DNA of 64,000 nucleotides from NCBI GenBank assembly GCA_016647705.1, contig CM028333.1, positions 5,673,616-5,737,615 of the forward strand, written 5' to 3'. The DNA is from Eucommia ulmoides (taxonomy: Eukaryota > Streptophyta > Magnoliopsida > Garryales > Eucommiaceae). The position numbers and the translations under genes were made by a program. Position 1 is the first letter of the stretch. Every line of letters begins with the position of its first letter. The notes beneath the pieces were generated by a model, which worked only from the letters and a program-made list of their open reading frames with translations, was not told the origin of the DNA and ran no database searches. Positions 60,175 to 64,000 of the stretch are shown piece by piece.

Positions 60175-60945
60175 ATTGAGGAGAGAAAATATTTTTTATT
60201 ATGATTGAGGACAGAGAATTTGTTTTTTTCTATATATAAAATTTATTAATAATACTAAAATATTAAATTTACTAATAATTCATTTTAATGTAACTTACTA
60301 TTTTACCCTCATATATTAGAAAAATAAATTAAAACATCTATTATTAAGGGTATAATTATAATTTTGATTTCTTTAACCATTTTCCTCCCAAATTTATGAG
60401 AGAAAAAATTTGTCTAAAAAATTGTGTTTTATTTATCTTATTTTCTTTTCCCTTACATTTTCTATCCAACCAAACATAAATTTTTTATTTTTATTTTTTT
60501 CCACTTCATTTTTCTTTTCATTTTATTTTCCATTCATTTTTCATCCAACTAAACATACCCTAAATGAAGAATTCATGAATTGGTTGGAGAAAGAGAAGGT
60601 GGTTGGGAGTGACAGTTAACAAAAGCGTTCAAACTTCTGTATGAGGAAGCCATATTTTTAGGAGAGAGAAAGTAGAGAGAGATGGAGGGAGTGAGGTTGG
60701 GGGATGGTGAGATGGTCGGTGATGGTGAAAAAGACAAAGAAGAAGAATAAAAAAAATGAACGAAAATTAAAAAATTATAATTTTGCCCCTAATTCTATCC
60801 AATTTGGATGAAAAAAATTAATAAAAGAAATTTTTAAAACCACATTCATACTTAAAGAGTTTAAACTTAAACACAACAAAATTATTGAACCACATAGAAA
60901 TGTGTCAATATTTATAGAGTCTAAAATTAAATTTGCCATATTCTT

Positions 60946-61224
60946 TTTAACTCACCATCTCCCATAGATGTGCTAAATTTGGTGTGATATTTGTGAGATA
61001 TGTCATATGAATAGTGGTATGGTACATGTGATTTAAGATGTGTAATACAACAAGGGTAATTGATTTTTTAGTCCTCCAAATATGGTGTTTCTAGAATTCA
61101 AACCTCCATTAACCTTTATTAAGTTTTCAGTCCATAAAGAATCTTTACGAAAATGTCTCTAACATTACCCCTAACTGTTCACTCATATTTACGATTCTGT
61201 CATTTTATTATATGTAATAAGACA
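60946..61224. other. AT-rich spacer, nothing recognised
   Basis: No gene, repeat unit or terminus identified. Confidence 0.5.
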
Positions 61225-61860
61225 AAAATATGGACACATAACATTAACGTTAACTTAAATGTTCACTAATACACCTTACTTATATTACAAAATTACGATT
61301 TGAATTTTACGTTAATGCTAACGCATTCATGTTCTTTTGTGTGTGTTTACGTTGATGCATCTTCTTCATTTGTTTTGTGCGTTAACGTTAACGTATTATC
61401 ATTTTTTTAGTCTCCTCTTTGTTTGCGTTAACATTAACTCACCGTGTGTGATATTTTTTATTTTTTTAGTTGCGTGAGCGTTGAAGTTGATACACTTTTT
61501 TTGGATCTCTCTGTGTTAACGTCAATGCATTTTCATGTTCTTTATGTGTGTGCGTTAACGTTAATGCATCTTTCTCGTTTACTTATGTGTTACGTATCTT
61601 CATTTTTTGGGATTTTGTGTTAACGTCGACATGATTATACTGTATCTCTTGTTTATGTAACTTGTGTTAGGTATTCGTTAATGTTAATGCACATTTTTTT
61701 ACTCTCTTTGTGTTAACATTAACACATTTTCATGTTCTTTTGTGTGTGTTTTAACATTAATGAGATCAAGAGAAAGGGTTGATGAACGGAGACTGCAACT
61801 GCGAGTTCAGACGGTGCTGCGAGTTCATGTTCTTTTGTGTATGTGTTAATGTTAACAAAA
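61225..61860. repeat. degenerate tandem repeats rich in GTTAACGTTAATGC
   Basis: About ten units of 40-75 bp with TGTGTTAACGTTAATGCAT followed by a T-rich stretch and TTCATGTTCTTTTGTGTG. Examples are near 61300, 61320, 61378, 61430, 61515, 61550, 61615, 61670, 61710 and 61835. GTTAAC is a self-complementary core. The array resembles the subterminal repeats of large MULEs. Confidence 0.65.
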
Positions 61861-62343
61861 CCTAGATGCCTTTGTCTGAGCCTCTTCGCCATTCGTCTGC
61901 ACCGTTGTTCGTCGACATGTGTTAACGAACTCCGATTCTTGCACAGAACAAAAGTTTACTAAAAAATTCAGATGTGGGATTTCCAGATCTGAAAAATTCA
62001 AATTGAGAATTTTCAAATCTGAGTATGAAAGAGAAGGTGAAAGACTTCATTTGTAAAAGAAAATAACAAACAATGAGGAATCCAAACAGCAAAACAACAG
62101 ACTGCCTATACAAAGGCAGTAAATCCAAAGATCCTAACAACAAAAAATGGAAGGATATGAATAAACCTAACCAGAGCAATAAACATCGAAGCAAAACACC
62201 AAGATATATTGGTCAAGAGAGCCAAAAATCAAATCCAGTCGTTAGTCAAGGACTTGATCAAATTTACCAACAAGAGGAAGGAGAACGATGGCCGACCATG
62301 GGACATCAGGGCAAATTGAAATGGATATTTTGGCTAGGAACGC

Positions 62344-62422
62344 TGCCTCGAAATCCATTGGTAAATTCGAGGAATGCAGCCTTGAACTCCAATCGTTGTC
62401 GAGGAACACCGCCTTGAAATCC
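62344..62422. repeat. 33-bp repeat, about 2.5 copies
   Basis: GCCTYGAAMTCCAWTSGT.. starts near 62345, 62379 and 62411. It directly adjoins the kinase fragment and explains why that reading frame continues on minus without resembling a kinase. Confidence 0.65.
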
Positions 62423-62444
62423 AACCACCACCATCGAGATCTGC

Positions 62445-62540
62445 TTATTTCGAGCGAGTCTAAAATCGTCCAGCTTACCGTTCATGTTACCGTCGATCAA
62501 GAAGTTGCTCGATTTGACGTCGCGGTGAGGCTAGACGACA
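62445..62540 (-). pseudogene. receptor-like kinase fragment (catalytic loop to DFG)
   Basis: On minus from 62527: HRDVKSSNFLIDGNMNGKLD then DFRLARNK. This is the kinase catalytic loop and the start of the activation segment, closest in wording to lectin-type receptor kinases. DFG is changed to DFR and a TAG lies two codons before HRD. Beyond RNK the sequence is repeat. It is therefore a short captured or leftover exon piece of about 30 codons, not a gene. Confidence 0.6.
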
Positions 62541-62738
62541 ATGAGTATGGCAACAACGATGGACTATCAACAACGATCTTCCTTTTAGTTGAGTGACAGA
62601 AGCAAGAGAGAAAGAAGGTAGACCACATCTCAGATCTGGAAACCCAGATCTGATAAAGTCCGAGAGAGAGAAAGAGGGAGAAAGAGACAGGAATGGAGAG
62701 CATGGTGGCGAGCGTGGACGACGGTGAACAGGGTGGTG

Positions 62739-62964
62739 GTGTTGGACTGTCGACAATGTAAATGATGGTCATAGAATAGATATAGAGAAAAGCTAGAGAG
62801 AAAGGATCAGCTGGCGTGTTTAGGGTTTCTGAAATTAGGGATTTTCATCGTTGGTGTTGGATTGTCGACAATGTAAATGATGGTCATAGAATAGATATAG
62901 AGAAAAGCTAGAGAGAAAGGATCAGCTGGCGTGTTTAGGGTTTCTGAAATTAGGGATTTTCATC
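62739..62964. repeat. near-identical 115-bp tandem duplication
   Basis: CGACAATGTAAATGATGGTC begins at 62751 and 62866; both copies end GGGATTTTCATC. Only one difference was noticed (GGACTGTCG against GGATTGTCG). Recent event. Confidence 0.92.
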
Positions 62965-64000
62965 CAATACACCAACGATTTTTAGATCTGGTTGAGAGAA
63001 GCTAGATAGAAAGATGATCAGCTATTGTGGGGGCGGCTGATGAAGAGACAGAGGAGAGGAAGACCGCTCGACGTTCCTCCTATTCACCGCCACATCTGCC
63101 ATTAGGGTTTGGAGAGGGAGAGATGTGTTAAAGAAAAGCGAGAAAGAGAGAGAGAGTGAACACTTGTGGACTAGTTAGGGTTTAGAGAGAGAAAGAATAG
63201 AGTGAGAGAGATTGAACGTTAACGGAAATGACTGAATGAATGAGTTGTATTAGGGTTGTTCATTATATATATAAAGCGTATATTTGTCTATTCATAATTA
63301 TTTCTTATCTGTCGAGGACAAAAAATTAAACTAAGTGGACAGGAGGTCTGAGTCATAAACAAGTTGTTTAAAAGTACTTTTTTTGTACATAGTCTCTTGA
63401 ATAAAGACTAAATAATAAAAATCTCATACAACAATTACAGAAAAAGTGATTTGTCATTTCTTTAAATTTATTTTTGTAGTAAAATTAATTATAGAAAAAA
63501 TGAAATAAAATTTGTAAAGTACAAATTTCAATTTATTTTTATTTTTTTAACTATTTAAATTTTAATGTTATTAAATTATTATTTTTATTTTTATTTAGTT
63601 TGAATTTGAATTTGAATTAAGAATAGAAAAATTGAAATAAAATTTGTAAAGTAACTGCCAAATTTTAATTTATTTTTAATTTTTAAAATTTAATATTGTT
63701 AAATTATTATTTTTATTGATTTAAATTTAAATTAGTATTATGTCTTTACATGTATACAGATTAAATTCTGAATTTACATGTATCAAATTAAACTAAATAA
63801 ATCAACTAAACTTAATCTAAATTAGTTTAAATTAAATTATAACCTAAGTTACTTAATTAATTAATATTAACACAAATAAAATAAAATTAACAAACTTTTT
63901 TTTTTTTTACTTTGGTTTTGTTTAGGCGTGGATAATTACTATCGGAATAACAATTAACTCCAAAAGTCTTCCCTCCAAATTTTTCATTAGACTTGCACTT
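62965..64000. other. GA-rich then AT-rich DNA, no gene seen
   Basis: 62965-63230 is rich in GAGAGAGA and contains TTAGGGTTT phrases. 63250-64000 is strongly AT-rich with a diverged direct repeat (63478-63590 and 63630-63720: TTTGTAAAGTA, then TTTAATTTATTTTTA). Nothing coding is supported. Confidence 0.55.

Larger units (their letters stand above)
58680..60945. mobile_element. long inverted-repeat element, interrupted by a CACTA MITE
   Basis: The left arm (58680-59118 and 59755-59800) and right arm (about 60610-60945, minus strand) match in order: TATTGACRCATTT, CTYTTTAARTATGAAYGTG, TTTTAAAAT, CAAATTGGAT, GCAAAATTRTAATTTTTTA, TCACCAATCACC, then ATGGCTTCCTCA..GAAGTTTGAACGCTTT. Continuity of the left arm across 59118/59755 shows the CACTA element landed inside it later. 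The 800-bp centre (59800-60610) has a minus-strand open frame of 87 codons and a 30-bp hairpin. It may be a captured host fragment (Pack-MULE-like), but the source gene is not recognised. Confidence 0.7.

Overview
This window looks like a repeat-rich, AT-rich flowering-plant nuclear contig, probably from a dicot. The evidence is a spliced plant Dof transcription factor, plant-type Ty1/copia and Ty3/gypsy elements, MULE, hAT, CACTA and SINE-like remnants, and GT-AG introns. No bacterial-style operon, rRNA, credible tRNA or CRISPR array is visible. The species cannot be named from the sequence.

Only one gene looks intact: a cycling-Dof-factor (CDF) gene on the minus strand at 5865-7601, with two exons and a 417-residue product. 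Everything else recognisable is transposon-derived or a gene fragment.

Layout: 1-2977 is the 3' part of a decayed Ty1/copia element with its 3' LTR. A three-copy tandem repeat lies at 4841-5405, then the CDF gene. 10371-18447 is a minus-strand, two-LTR, pol-less Ty3/gypsy derivative that keeps only gag; a 2.46-kb solo LTR of another family is nested in it (12614-15075). About 20328-32545 is a large MULE with a mudrA-type transposase (plus) and a convergent multi-exon Ulp1/C48-peptidase-like gene (minus). That second gene is interrupted next to its active-site cysteine by another solo LTR of the same family (24923-27823). 32941-33643 is a hAT-type MITE with an exact 8-bp target duplication. 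38340-47505 is a 5'-truncated Tat-like Ty3/gypsy element: pol, an antisense intron-containing ORF, a hairpin-unit tandem array, then an LTR followed by a primer-binding site and the start of a gag. 47530-54786 holds two more diverged copies of the solo-LTR family, a copia fragment and a 1.17-kb foldback element with a 10-bp target duplication. 58375-62540 holds a two-exon MYB-CC (GARP) DNA-binding fragment, a long inverted-repeat element with a nested CACTA MITE and an internal 30-bp hairpin, and a receptor-kinase fragment. The last 7 kb also carry three young-looking tandem duplications.

The genes do not form a pathway. The window records nested insertion and decay. The best candidate for something under-described is the MULE: a short GTGAAYATYAAC-like motif recurs at its left end, between its two genes and inside the introns of its Ulp1-like gene. 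Second is the antisense spliced ORF plus hairpin array in the Tat-like element. All element boundaries were read by eye, without alignment tools.
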